DNA from: Blakeslea trispora
Taxonomy: Eukaryota; Mucoromycota; Mucoromycetes; Mucorales; Choanephoraceae
Length of the DNA stretch: 64,000 nt
Direction of reading: 5' to 3'
Assembly (NCBI GenBank): GCA_025331445.1
Contig: JAIWNE010000032.1
Span: 241,945 to 305,944 of the forward strand
The notes beneath the pieces are model-generated. The model did no database searches. It saw only the letters and a program-made list of their open reading frames with translations, and was not told the DNA's origin. Both the position numbers and the translations under genes were made by a program. Below are positions 40,240 to 51,729 of this stretch, piece by piece (the stretch's first letter is position 1; every line of letters starts with the position of its first letter).

Positions 40240-41358
40240 TTATTCTTTTCCTTCTAAACGTTGTTTCTTTCTTGCTAAATAACGTTCACGAGCACTCATT
40301 ACTGCATCATCTGTTGTTCGTTTGGCAGCAACCTTTTGTTCAAATTCTTTCTGTTTGCGCTCTTCTTCTTGTTCCTTCTCCTTTTGCACTTGCATAATCT
40401 GTCTCTCTACTTCCTTGCTGACTTGCTCTCGTTCATCATTGGATTGGCCTTGTCTTCTGCGTGACTGATAATCTTCTACCTTTTTACGTTTGTAAGCTTC
40501 ATATTCATCCATACGCTCCTTGATACGCTCATCCGAAGCAGCCAAAGAGCCCAGTGAGCCAAATTTAGGTTTCACATTAAGACCAGCACCCAACAATTGT
40601 CGCTTATCAACAATCTCATTATTGTCATTCAACATCACATCTTTGCCTTCTCGCTTGGCCTGTTCTGCTATCTGAACATCTGTCTCAGACTGCTCTGTCA
40701 CAGCATCGTTTCCAGATTGTTTTTGTTTTTTCTTTTCTGCCATGGCCTTGATCATGGCTTGATGCTCTGCTTCTTTTCTTTCAAGTACTTGTTTATAAAA
40801 TGAATCCATTGTCTTGTTCTTCTCTGCCAATCTTTCACGCTCTTTTTCTTCTCGCTCAATGCGTTCTAATTCCTCCTTCTGCTTCCTGAAAGATTCTGTC
40901 ACAAACACATCTCTATCTGCAAATTCCTCTCCTTCTGCCTCTCGTTCTCTTGCTACTTTTTTCTCTTCTGCCAACACACGATCACGCTTTCGAATCTCGG
41001 CCATTTCCAGCAGACCTTGAATGTATTTAGCTTTCTTTTCTTTTGGCTTGGTCTTTTCTTGCTTTTTCCTCTCAATATCTTTGAGATCGTCATAGACGGC
41101 ATCGTAATCAAAGATGGTTGGATCTTCTTCGAGTGCTTTTGCTTGTTGTTCTGCCATTTTCTTTGTCATGGTGCTATAGCTTGAAAGTTGACGATTGACT
41201 TGTGCTTTTGCCGATTTGACGTTTTCTTGAGGCTTTTCTTCTTGTTCTTCTTCATCGCTGTCATGTGCAAATGCATTGGCTCTTTGAGCTAATCTCGATT
41301 GGGGTGTAATGGGTGTCTTCTTCTTTTGTAGGTTTAAGCCAAATTTTAATTGATTCAT
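40240..41358 (-). CDS. NSRP1: NSRP1-like nuclear speckle splicing regulator (DUF2040)
   Basis: An intronless 372-residue ORF. N-terminus MNQLKFGLNLQKKKTPITPQ, then DPTIFDYDAVYDDLK, the conserved entry to the DUF2040 domain. KAKYIQGLLEMAEIRKRDRV and ERKIQREREAEGEEFADRD-like blocks (here KVAREREAEGEEFADRD) follow, with FVTESFRKQKEEL after them. The remainder is a long charged coiled coil ending RYLARKKQRLEG. Animal NSRP1/CCDC55 binds pre-mRNA and affects splice-site choice in speckles. The lack of introns contrasts with nearly all its neighbours. Confidence 0.88.
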   Translation of the reverse strand: MNQLKFGLNLQKKKTPITPQSRLAQRANAFAHDSDEEEQEEKPQENVKSAKAQVNRQLSSYSTMTKKMAEQQAKALEEDPTIFDYDAVYDDLKDIERKKQEKTKPKEKKAKYIQGLLEMAEIRKRDRVLAEEKKVAREREAEGEEFADRDVFVTESFRKQKEELERIEREEKERERLAEKNKTMDSFYKQVLERKEAEHQAMIKAMAEKKKQKQSGNDAVTEQSETDVQIAEQAKREGKDVMLNDNNEIVDKRQLLGAGLNVKPKFGSLGSLAASDERIKERMDEYEAYKRKKVEDYQSRRRQGQSNDEREQVSKEVERQIMQVQKEKEQEEERKQKEFEQKVAAKRTTDDAVMSARERYLARKKQRLEGKE

Positions 41359-44136
41359 TATTTTACTGATTACTTTTTGAAAAAAAGAAGCTATTTTTTT
41401 TTTAATTTACTAAAATTTGAAAGACGGAAAAGTATATCGGTTAAAGAAGTATTTCGGAAGATGGTTGCTTATGTATTATGCAAGTAACTATTATCTTTAT
41501 TGAACAAGATGTATGAAGTCGTGTTGGGATATAATAATTTTCAGGTCCGAGAGAGAGATAGCATTAAATCCAAGCCATTTTCTTAGAAATAGCATCTCTA
41601 GCAACAATAATCATATTTGGCTTGAATATCTTTTTTTTTTTAACTTAGAGAGGAGAAAACAGAATAGGCGTTTACTCATTCAGTTCAAGGAAACACAATG
41701 GCTGAATACTTGGAAGAAGAAAAAAAGACTTGGTTGTCAATTCTCACAGATAGGTGTATCAGACTAGATGATATGGTAACCTGCTTGATCATTTGTACAA
41801 ATCAGGATTTAAAAGATAGAAAAGCCGGTGATTTACACTCTTGCTATTGATCACCCAAAACCTGCAGAAAAGGGCTATGCATATCAAAAATCAGTGTCTC
41901 CCTTTTTTTTTACAATTCGCTTTGTAATGTTCAGGCGGTTATTTCATCATTTAAGTTTGCATACGTCTGCATAAAAGATGTAATGCTGATCATGTCCTTG
42001 ATGACTGGTAACGTTAAAACAAGGCGCTCAATTCATATCTTGGGGTTTGTTCTTGATATGACAGTTGCTTCGGTCAAGAAGAATAGATTAGCAAAAAGCA
42101 AAGTATATCATTTTAACTTTTGATATTGATTAAAATGAATGTAACATTTTTAAATGCAAATTGCATTTCATTGCTAACAGACCCTTTTCTTTTTAGACCA
42201 CAGTCATACTTATGCTTTCTGTTTCAATAGTAATAAAATTTAATCTATATTCTAAAGTAATACTTGAGTGTTATAATATTAAATAGTACATTGTAGAGCA
42301 GAGCTTCAGGTATATGTGAATTTTCAATTGTTTTTCCCATTAAATTGTCGGCTTAACAGACGGGAAAGAAAAAAAAAAAAGATAAGACGGAAGAAACGGT
42401 TGTTTAATGATCTGCAAAATCAGATTTAGAACAATAAACTATGTTCCAAAAAGTCAGCAAAAAAAAAAACGCACGCACACATAGCTCTAAAAATCATCCT
42501 CTGAAGGCAATGACTCAAATTTTGATTTAAGAAGCCTTTGCTGGTAAGTAACGACCAAATTAAGTTTGCTAGCTATATAGTACCTTTCCCTCTTTCGTAC
42601 AGTTCAATAACCGTGCCCTTACTAACATGTTGTGCTATTAAGAGTAATTACTAAATTATCTTTTAAGCTAAAAACGCCTAAAACGCCCACATGTTTCAAC
42701 TCATTCGTTCACTATACTCTTTCTTTCTTTCTTTTTTTCTTACCTCTAGACTATTAAAAAGTCAGAAAGGGGTTAAAAGAGCTATGTATTTTAGCTGATA
42801 TAAGTTTACAAACGAGATATGTTTTAAACAAGATTGAGAAAAAGAAAATCTCAAGCGAAATAATTAACTAAATCAGTGCCTGCAACCAGTCTGTTTTGTG
42901 GCAATCATTCGTTTCTCACATGAACCTGCCAAATTTAAACTTGTGAGTAAACAACCTTAAGATACTTTTTATTTTATTAAGAGAAATGCTAAGCTTCAAC
43001 ATGTTATCGAAAAAGTCACAACAGTATCATGTTGATTAAGATCTTGTTTCTTGAATCTTTCTGTTATAAAAGAAAGAAAGAAAAGGAAAAACAAACCGTC
43101 TTTCAGGGCGAACAACCTATATAAACCGAGTACACTCTCCATAACACTGTTCGATATGAAGCTGCCATAACCATTCAGCATGTCGTTGAAGGGAACTTGT
43201 TGATCTTTAAAAGCAAGCTCTAGGGGTAGAATCGGTGTAAATAAACTTAAAAGAAAGACTATGATTTCATTTAAACACTGAATACTAGATTAACAAATAC
43301 TATTGAGTGAATTCTTGTTTATAGTAGACTGTAGCATGACAGTTTTATTATTATTTAATAAAGGGACTTCAGTATGTATCTTTTTTTTTTCATAATGTAG
43401 TCTTTGGTTTGAACTTCAATGTACTAAACAAGAAAAAACATGCACTTCTACTTGGAGTGATAGCATGGAAATCATTCAAAGATTAGACTGATTTTCTTAT
43501 AAATCTTTAACTTCCTCCCCCTTAAGTTACTCTTATCAACCATAAAGGATGATCCGCACAGCTCTGGCTCCTTCTTCTTCTCCTGATCCGACAAGCACAC
43601 ATTTGTTTCGTTACTTTTATATATAAAGGAAAATAGATTTCTTTATCTATATATGGCAGGCGTCTTCCCTTTTTTAGCAGAGGATTACTTTTTTTTTCTC
43701 TATAGTGACCCATCTTACCTGCTACTCTCTCTCTCTTCTTCTTCTCTACTCAAGCTTAAATTTGTCATCCGTTTGAAGCGCATATACAGATACACCCTGT
43801 TTCGTCTCTCCCGAATAACGATAGCCTATTTCAGAGCCAAACATGTTTAAATTCGTTCCTGTATGATAAACAAAGTTAAAATGCACTTCAAAGTAAACTC
43901 AATTCACTGATATTGGGAGTGGAGTTACTAATGAAATCTATTTCCGGCAATAGTGTATTTATTCTTGCGTTACCTTACAAAGTATTAGTTTCTTTTTTTC
44001 TTTTCTTTTTTTTTTCTTGTTATCACTTTTTCTTTTCACTTTTTATACATTATTTTCGTTCCTTACTTTCTTTAATACTTTCCTTCCACTCATTTTCCTT
44101 TTTCTCTTGTTTTGCAAAAGAACAATTTATAATAAA
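41359..44136. other. 2.8-kb gene-poor gap
   Basis: No supportable gene on either strand. Open frames near 41513-41767, 43522-43850 and 43913-44211 are low-complexity or lack any recognisable domain or intron structure. The last 150 bases are T/C-rich, consistent with the Sho1 leader. No tRNA cloverleaf was recognised by eye. Confidence 0.5.
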
Positions 44137-45258
44137 ATGCAATTGAGCTCAGTACATGTCAGACAGAATCCACTCATTCTCGTATCCATCATCATGTCAG
44201 TGGTAAAGTAGATATACAAAATTAAAAAAAAAAAGATTTGATATTCATTTTACGCGCACAATGTTCTTTTATAGATAGGCTGGTTCATCATGTTTGTTGG
44301 TGCTTGTGTTATTGGAAGAGCAGGCCTACTTTGGTGGATTGTGATTTATGAATTATTGTTGGTGGGCAGTATTTTGTTTAGCATCTTTAGACATGCCTTT
44401 CATCATTATCAAACAACAGTAAGCAAATAGATCAAGAAAAAAAAATTGGATGGCGTTATTAATTAAATTCCATAGTTTTTAATTTTCCTTGGTATCAGTG
44501 TATCACTCTTGACAACCACAATCAACGGATTATTGACATATAGCTCAAATGGAAGTCAAGCTTCAGGCGCTGGCGCTGTTATTATGATTGTGATGCAGGT
44601 AACAAAAAAAAAAAGAGAGAGACTTTGATAACAAATGTATGCTCTGGAGGTATATTATATTAAACTCTATTTTCTTATTTTAGTTCTTCTGGGTTGTTTT
44701 GTTTTCTTGTTCAGAAGAATCGGTTGTATATCAATTTATTTATTCTGACTTTATTGTTCCTGCTGTGCAACCAGACAATATGGCTGACACAACAAAAGAA
44801 AGCAAACATCATTACACTTCACCTGAACCTCAATATATAGCTCCTGTCATCGCCAGTCCTCCACAGCAACACCAAGTTAACATGAGCCCACAAACTTCAC
44901 CTGTTGTTTCTGCCCCAGTTGCCTTTTCTGTCACAGCATCGCCCTCACCACAACCAGGTGCATTGACAGCTGTAGCACTTCATCCATGTAAGCTGTTTAT
45001 CAAAATTTTCATTTTTTTTTTTTTTTTTTAGATTTATTAATTTTTTTTTGTTATAGATACTGCTAATCCTGAAGATCCAAATGAAATAAGTTTTGCTAGA
45101 GATGAAGTTTTGGAAATTCTTAATAGATCAGGAAATTGGTGGCAAGCAAGGAAATCCAATGGCACGATTGGTATCGTCCCAAGCAACTATGTAAGTTTAC
45201 ATAAGAACGTGTATGAATTCAGTTACTCATCGACTTGATTTAGTTCGCCCCCTTCTAA
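44137..45258 (+). CDS. SHO1: High-osmolarity sensor Sho1 (4 TM + SH3)
   Basis: Exon 1 starts [20 protein letters not shown] at 44137 and splices to [14 protein letters not shown] (helix 1). [20 protein letters not shown] (helix 2), [17 protein letters not shown] (helix 3) and VIMIVMQFFWVVLF (helix 4) follow. The cytosolic part is proline-rich ([17 protein letters not shown]), then an SH3 domain: [24 protein letters not shown] start (here [20 protein letters not shown]), [19 protein letters not shown] and a final exon FAPF. Sho1 is the membrane adaptor of the HOG branch that binds Pbs2. The topology and domain order are complete. Confidence 0.93.
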
Positions 45259-45907
45259 TTGAAATATAGCCTTTTTTTTCTTGCTTGTTATAAAAGAAAA
45301 AAAAAAGCAAACACTCATTTACCCCCCCTCCTCAAATAAAACTTTGCTTACACACTCGCTTCTCAATATAGTTGTGTAACCTGACTATTGCTCTTTGTTG
45401 TTAAGTGCATATCTCTCTTTCTTTGTTTATAGACTTCTTGATATTTAGGATGACATAAGCTTTCAAGTCTTACAGTTGAATCATTTCTCGAGTTCGATTT
45501 TGTTACAACCATAATAAGCTTTGTGGGCATAATTGCAATAACAATTTTCGAGAATCTTTCATATATCAAAATGAAAAGTAAGATGGCCTTTTATTTAAAA
45601 ATTATGAACAGATGTTGACTACACATCATCAAGTATGTCCACTTTTTCATTTTTTTTCTAGTTGAACTTTTTTCTCCTTCTCAAAAGAAGGTGTCTTGAG
45701 GAAACAGCACAAACCAACAGCTTCTAGCCTAAGCCGCGACTAGAAAAACAAAGTCACTAGCTAACATCATTATTTTTTTTTTTGGAAGACAATTACGGCC
45801 TTACAATCCCTGGTTGATTTGGCGGGGTTGTTGATTTTTTTTCTTTTTCTATTATCTCACCTTTCTTATTTTTTTATCTTGTTTACTCTTCTTATATTAA
45901 ATAGAAA
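45259..45907. other. Intergenic, tandem genes
   Basis: About 650 bases with T-rich tracts; likely Sho1 3'UTR and NDUFS5 promoter. Nothing else recognised. Confidence 0.45.
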
Positions 45908-45948
45908 ATGGCTTCTGGTTTCGGTTTAGACGGTGGTAAATTAAACTA

Positions 45949-45994
<46 letters not shown>

Positions 45995-46302
45995 GCATAC
46001 TTAAGTAACATTTGTTTTTTCTCCTAGGTCGTGGTAGATGTTTCCATTTCTGGCAAGAATTTAACAAGTGTTACGCCTCTGCTGATCTTCCTCAACAATG
46101 TCTTGACCAACGCGATGATTACCTCGAATGTCTTCACCACACCAAAGAATTTGCTCGTATTACTCGCATCAAGACAGAAGAGTTGAAGCAGGCTCAAAAG
46201 AAGGCCGCTCAAGCCAAGCAAGATGCTTTGACTGCAGCCAACTCCAACTTGCCTAAATTAAACATTATTGATGAAAAGACACAAACTGAAGTAAAGGCTT
46301 AA
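45908..46302 (+). CDS. NDUFS5: Complex I 15-kDa subunit NDUFS5
   Basis: Exon 1 (45908 to about 45938) encodes MASGFGLDGG; after an intron holding a (TC)n run (about 45953-45985) exon 2 gives RGRCFHFWQEFNKCYASADL. The twin CX9C motifs are CFHFWQEFNKC and CLDQRDDYLEC, followed by LHHTKEFARI. The C-terminus is a charged helix. NDUFS5 is an accessory subunit of NADH:ubiquinone oxidoreductase on the intermembrane-space side, imported through Mia40-type oxidation. With NDUFS4 downstream it shows the organism keeps complex I. Confidence 0.93.
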
Positions 46303-46621
46303 GTTTCGAACTAAATGCAGCTTATTATATCAACTTATATATATTTTCAGCCTAAACAACATAAACGCATTTACGTATAAACATCCTTATCTATATATTG
46401 ACTACAACTCTATACAGCTCATCTTTCACACAAACTCACTTTTGTCCTCTCGTTTTTTTGATAAAAAGAAAGTTTACCAAAAGAAAAAAAAACCGGCTGC
46501 TCTCTCTCTCTTTATATATGCTATTGTTTAATTGTTTATGTGTAATGGATTAGATATTAAATGGTGAAGAAAGCAAGATATTATGAATGATACAGTATAC
46601 ACAGAAAAAAAAAGAGAAGTT
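46303..46621. other. Convergent 3' region
   Basis: About 320 AT-rich bases between convergent stops; consistent with two 3'UTRs. Confidence 0.5.
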
Positions 46622-49366
46622 TTAAACAGAACAATGGCAAGACGTTAGTTTGCCCATATAGTAACAGAGTACCATTCCGAGGATCATAATTGAAAGTTGT
46701 TGACCATTGAATGAGAGTTCATCTGTGATAATGACCATGTTGTTCTTACCGGACGGATTTTCAGGTACAAGCAAATAACCTTTTGGAATCTGAATAGGTT
46801 TCTCTATGACTTCTACAGCGAAATATGAGTATATCGAGTGGGAGCCTTTTGCCTTTTTTTTTACCTTGATATTGCTTTTCCTGTGTTTCTAGTTCTACAG
46901 GTTGTATTTCCTTATTTGTTTGTTTGAGTTGATCAGTAGTGTCTACAGCACTTGTTGTCATTGGTTTAGAAGCAGCGGATGGAAACAATTCCCCGTTATA
47001 ACGATAGGCATAAGCATCATGACTCTTTTCAAGTGGGGACACAGTTAAAGAAATGTGTTTACCATCCATGGCTTGGTCTGTAGTAAAAAGCCTGAGGCAC
47101 GTCCCTTTTGTCGTTAACTGAACTCGAGTCATTTCATTGGGCTCCACCTGAATATCAAGACCATAAGGAAACATAAGCTCATGGAAGCGGATGTCTGTAC
47201 ACCACAGTTGTTTCTGTTTCGACAATGCCTTTTTGCGTGCTTGATAAGCATTGGATGGTTCATGCTTAGCAATGATGATCACCTCGTACTGGTTGGATAG
47301 GGCATCAAACGCCTCTGAAACGACCTTGCCTGCAACGCGTCGAATAAAGGGTGGGCAACCATGATGTATCAAGTACTGCTGCATTTGCTCCACAGATAGT
47401 AATGAGAGTTGAACCCAATCTTGCAAGACAGGGGCAGGAACATGGTGTCGAAAGTCAATGTGATAGACAAAGCTTACATCCACCTTGCTTATTTTACCCT
47501 GTGGATCAAAAGAGGGACGGAAGACCCAACCATATATATCGCTTGAGGCTCGAATCTGACTCGTGTTTGGTGGGATTTGTGGATCGACAACACTACAGGC
47601 AGCTGTATAGACTGTTCCAGATACCGGATCCGTTTCAATGGTCGATATGACTGCGAGGTCGACTTGTGCCATAGGTAAATGACTTGTATGAGAGTAATGA
47701 ACGAGATAATCCTTTTGACTAAATCGCTCCACAATCTTTCCATCTCCAAAGGAAGCATCCCATTTCTTTCTAGCGCCAAAGCAATGCACCATGCTACAGA
47801 GTTGCTCTGGTGTCCAACCTCCAGAGATTGTGCTGTCTACACGTATAAATGGAGTAGCAGCTTCATTTTCATGACTGACTCCCTTTTTCGCATGAGGATT
47901 GTGATGACTGTTCAGAAGTTTTCTATCGAGTGAATAATGGGTACTAGGATTGTTTTCTGTGGGCTGCTTCATGATGTTCCAGAGAGCTGTTGAATCGGTC
48001 AGCCGCTTAAGGATCTCGAGGCTTTCTAGTTTTTGAACAGAATGACGATGCGCTGGATACAAATGAGTCTTTGTATTAGGTGGTGGTGATGCTGTTGGAG
48101 ATGCAATTGGTTGCTGTAAAGAAGATATTCTTTGAGCATCCGGGGTGACAGTGTGACTACCACTACTGCTGCTTTGATGTATTGAATCATTATCATCCTC
48201 TCTGCTAGGGTTAGGCAGAGGAGTGTATGTGATATCCTTTTCTGCAAATGAAATATGTTTTTTCAACGTTGTTTGAGGCGAATGAGCTTGCAAGATGGAT
48301 AAGGAAGATGTGTTGGATGGATGTAACAAAACTGGATTGACAACGGACGGACGTTGATCGTAGTTGAGAGGAGCTGACTGAGATCGCATTCTTTCTGCTT
48401 TACGTTCAAGGTATTCTGCTATTCTCGCAATCACCAAAGGTCTTCGAGCTAATGATTTCTTTGCAAAACCAGGGACCCAACCCTTCATGTTTTCTTGAAT
48501 GACAAAGGTGACCTTGGTTGCAGGTGGGGATTCTGAAAAAGAGATGGGCTCAAGCATCCAGCCTTGAAGCTTGATGCTTGCTCTTGTCTTGCCATGCACT
48601 TTTGGTATACGAGGTGTTTCTACGCTTGTACAAGCAAACAAGATCGATCCATTCTGAGCACATTCGATTTTCTCTACAAGTGCTAAATCTCGAGATCTAG
48701 AAAAGAAAAAAAAAAGTGTGGGTATGCTTCTTCTTTTTTTAACATTTAGGAATTATTTAATTTTTTACTTGCTAGTTGTAGTAGGTTTCATTGATTCATA
48801 AGTAAGTGAAGTAGTATCATTTAGATTCTCTACAAGGTTACCATCTTCATATCTAAATCAAGAAAAAAGTAGCTTAATTTGACATTTCCTTTTTTCTTTT
48901 GAGTACAAACTTACTGTTCATCCCATAATTTACGCATACCAATGACATAAAAGATGGATTGAGGTGAAAATCCATAGATAATGGCTTCTCCTTTGAATAT
49001 GGGTGTCTTATCTCCTCCACATCCATTATTTTTCATATAGACCATGACACCACTTTTGTGCTTCAATGCTTTTTTCCAGCCATCATCGATGATGGCATGC
49101 TTTAAAGTCGATAGTGCATTATCAGCTTGGTGTATATGATAGGCAGATGAACTGAGGGCCAGATCAACATGGCTGGCTTTTCCTCTGTGATGAGGCCATC
49201 GTGAGCTTAAGTTGGCTTGGGGTACTGGGCCCTCGTCTTCATCATCACTAAAAATAGCATTGTATCGACTCGGATCTTCTTTTGGTCTGTTTTTTGAATG
49301 ATTTTCCTCCCATTCGGTTGAATGATTATTTTGATTGAGAGGTGCATAAGTTAAAGAATGTGACAT
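46622..49366 (-). CDS. Large protein with two START-like lipid-binding domains
   Basis: Multi-exon gene from MSHSLTYAPLNQNNHSTEWE at 49366 to a short last exon ending in TSCHCSV. First START-like region: GWKKALKHKSGVMVYMK, IFKGEAIIYGFSPQSIFYVI, then WMLEPISFSESPPATKVTFV and NMKGWVPGFAKKSLARRPLV. A polar linker of about 150 residues follows. The second region reads WDASFGDGKIVERFSQKDY to YGWVFRPSFDPQGKISKVDV and WVQLSLLSVEQMQQYL. The end has a GOLD-like beta segment and one hydrophobic stretch (LSIMILGMVLCYYM), possibly a membrane anchor. START domains carry sterols, phospholipids or ceramide; the ligand is unknown. Similar double-START proteins occur in other Mucoromycota as far as I recall. 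Confidence 0.7.
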
Positions 49367-50234
49367 GTCCCAATTTTCGGAATGGATCGCCGGTGTAAAT
49401 GAAGGGAATGAGAAAGTGTAATTATGAAAAAAAAAAAGGTTGAAATAAGAAAAGAAGTTTTTTTTTTTCTTCTTTTTTTTTTATTGTAGTAATTAAGTTG
49501 ATTGTGGCACTTAATCAGGTTATTTGCCACGTTACCTAAGGTAGCGTTACATGAAAGAGTAAAAAAAAAAAAATTCATTTTCAGACCTTTTTCTTGTTTC
49601 AAGCGTCTCTTAAACTTGAATAACAACCAAATGATATCGTATGAGAAAACCAAGCTGACGAATTTCTTTATGTTTTCATTGTACAAAAACAAAGACAAAG
49701 ACAAAGAATAGTTGCTATTGTCTGCTTACCTCATCTAAAAAGAAGAGCCAATCATTAAGTGGCTAGTAGAGCAAACAACGATCAAAAATAGAAGAACGTT
49801 TCAAAGTTTATTGACAAAAATGGCAAAACTTTGTTTAGATTAAAATTGAAGTATTCTAAAGTTAAAGTGTTCTTATTTCGCTTACATAAGATTATGAGAT
49901 TGACACTTTACTCATATTTATTCTTGGTGAGCAAAAGTGAGTGAGAAATCTAAACTGAATTTTTTCCAGTAATTCATATTGAAAGGAAATCTTGGGCACA
50001 GAGGGTTGATTGCTTCCTATTATTATTATTTTTCTTAGATTTAAGCTAGTAAACTAAATTGTCTTATTCAATAATTCTTTTTTTTTAATATGGTTTTGAT
50101 TGACTGATTTTTCAATCCATGAAACCATCTTGTCTCTTTATTTTGTTTTGTTTTTGTAGCTTTCAACATTCAATGTTTGAAAGATTTGGTTTTTTTTTTT
50201 CTTATAGTTTGTTTTGGAGTAAAGTGTACATAGA
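49367..50234. other. Intergenic region
   Basis: About 870 AT-rich bases, no gene recognised. Small open frames here are poly-lysine/phenylalanine artefacts of A and T runs. Confidence 0.5.
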
Positions 50235-51729
50235 TCAAAATAAATGGTTGTTTGAGGCGGGAGTCATCGTCAGGGCTGTTTTGCTTTCATAGTCTTCTTC
50301 GTTTACTTCAATTGAGTTAATGTTGTTTACTGAATTCAAGTTGGGCGAAGAAAAGGCTTTTGGACTATTTCAAAAATAAACACAATAAATCAGATACAAG
50401 CTTAGATAAAAAAAAAAAGTTCATTGGCTTACTTGAATGCAACTGTTAGACATAGTCCAAGAGCTACCAGTGTAGGAACAAATGTCCAAATGATAGCAAA
50501 CAACAAATTTGATATTTGATTTGTCAGGATTTGTGCTCGAAACAGGCCATAGATAAGCTTCATAAATGCAAATGAAAAGAGACATATCGTGCTAATAGTT
50601 GCAATCATGCGAACCTTTGTAGAAAGAAAGAAAGAGAAAAGTAAGCATACAACACATACTGAAGATCAAATATGTTTCCTTTTCTTTTTATTGTCTTCAC
50701 TACCTTAAAAGATGCATCATATAACTTTTGGAGACGCCTTTGAGTATCTTCATCACTGCTTTGGCTCATACTTTCAAGAATACCATTGAGGATACCAAGC
50801 AATTGAATACCAGCAAACAACACAGGCCAGGCAAGAGCAAAATAATAGACTGCCCAAAGATAGCAAAGAGTTTGTGTAAGAGCATTTGCAACGACAACAT
50901 TGTGGCGCTCAGCAAAGAATGCTGCAAGAATGGCGCATGTGCTATTGGTGATGCATGGCACAATTATGAAAATGTTTCGTAGAAAATTAGCTTTCTTACT
51001 GGTATATCTCATCCAACAAAATCTAGTTTTACTGTCATTCTGTAGAAAGAGAGAGAAAGAGAAAAAAAAATGAGTTGATTTTTTTCTTTCAAATCATACA
51101 TTTGCTATCAATTTCTTTACATTGGAAACAGTATGAGCTATACCAAAGAAATAGAATACAAAAGCGCTTAAGGTACATTGCCAAGGTACATCATACAGAA
51201 CTTATTTAAAAAAAGAAGAGCTAGATTACTATAGGTAGAAATAAAGGAGGGGGGGTCTGCAGTTGACTTACATGCACGCAGCAGCGTGTTGGAAATCGTG
51301 TTTGTCACAAGTAGAGTGCTACCTATGATTCGAACTACTACCTTTATAAGAAATCGAGATTACATGTAACTTCAGCTAAACATTCAGGTACATACATATA
51401 GAAAAAACAATACAAGCAACCATCATGAATTCTAAGGGCTTTGGCCGACTGAAATGCCCATATATAGAATTACGTTCATAAACGGGTATTTTTCTTGATT
51501 TTGTACGTTGGTAAAATATAGATGTCGCTATATCAACATTAGTCCAACTAATTCTTTATCATATGCTTTAATCATCTTTACCTAGAATGAGTACTAGACA
51601 TGTTCCTATCATGTTCGAGATATATATATGATGTAAGGCATCTTTTTCAACACAGTCTTCAATTGCAATTCTCCAATCGCAATGACAATGGCTCAGGTCG
51701 CATAAGAGCCAAAATGAGTTGGATTTCAT
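50235..51729 (-). CDS. Multi-TM (about 7 helices) membrane protein, uncharacterised
   Basis: About six or seven exons from MKSNSFWLLCDLSHCHCDWR (51729) to NNHLF. The N-terminus is cysteine-rich and extracellular-like (CDWRIAIEDCVEKDALHH), then helices MIGTCLVLIL, VACIVFSICMYL, WQCTLSAFVFYFFGIAHTV, NIFIIVPCITNSTCAILAAF, LTQTLCYLWAVYYFALAWPV and LLFAIIWTFVPTLVALGLCL, with a polar C-terminal tail. The topology suggests a receptor-like 7-TM protein. I recognise the general pattern from uncharacterised Mucorales proteins but cannot name a family. One exon junction near 51385-51325 does not fit a simple splice, so that region is uncertain and could be disrupted. Confidence 0.6.

Noticed and set aside
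41513..41850. Possible small gene including MAEYLEEEKKTWLSILTD
   Set aside because: Under 60 codons from its ATG, no partner exon that keeps frame convincingly, no family recognised.
43522..44211. Several frames rich in F, L and S on both strands
   Set aside because: T/C-rich leader sequence upstream of Sho1; translations look like composition artefacts.
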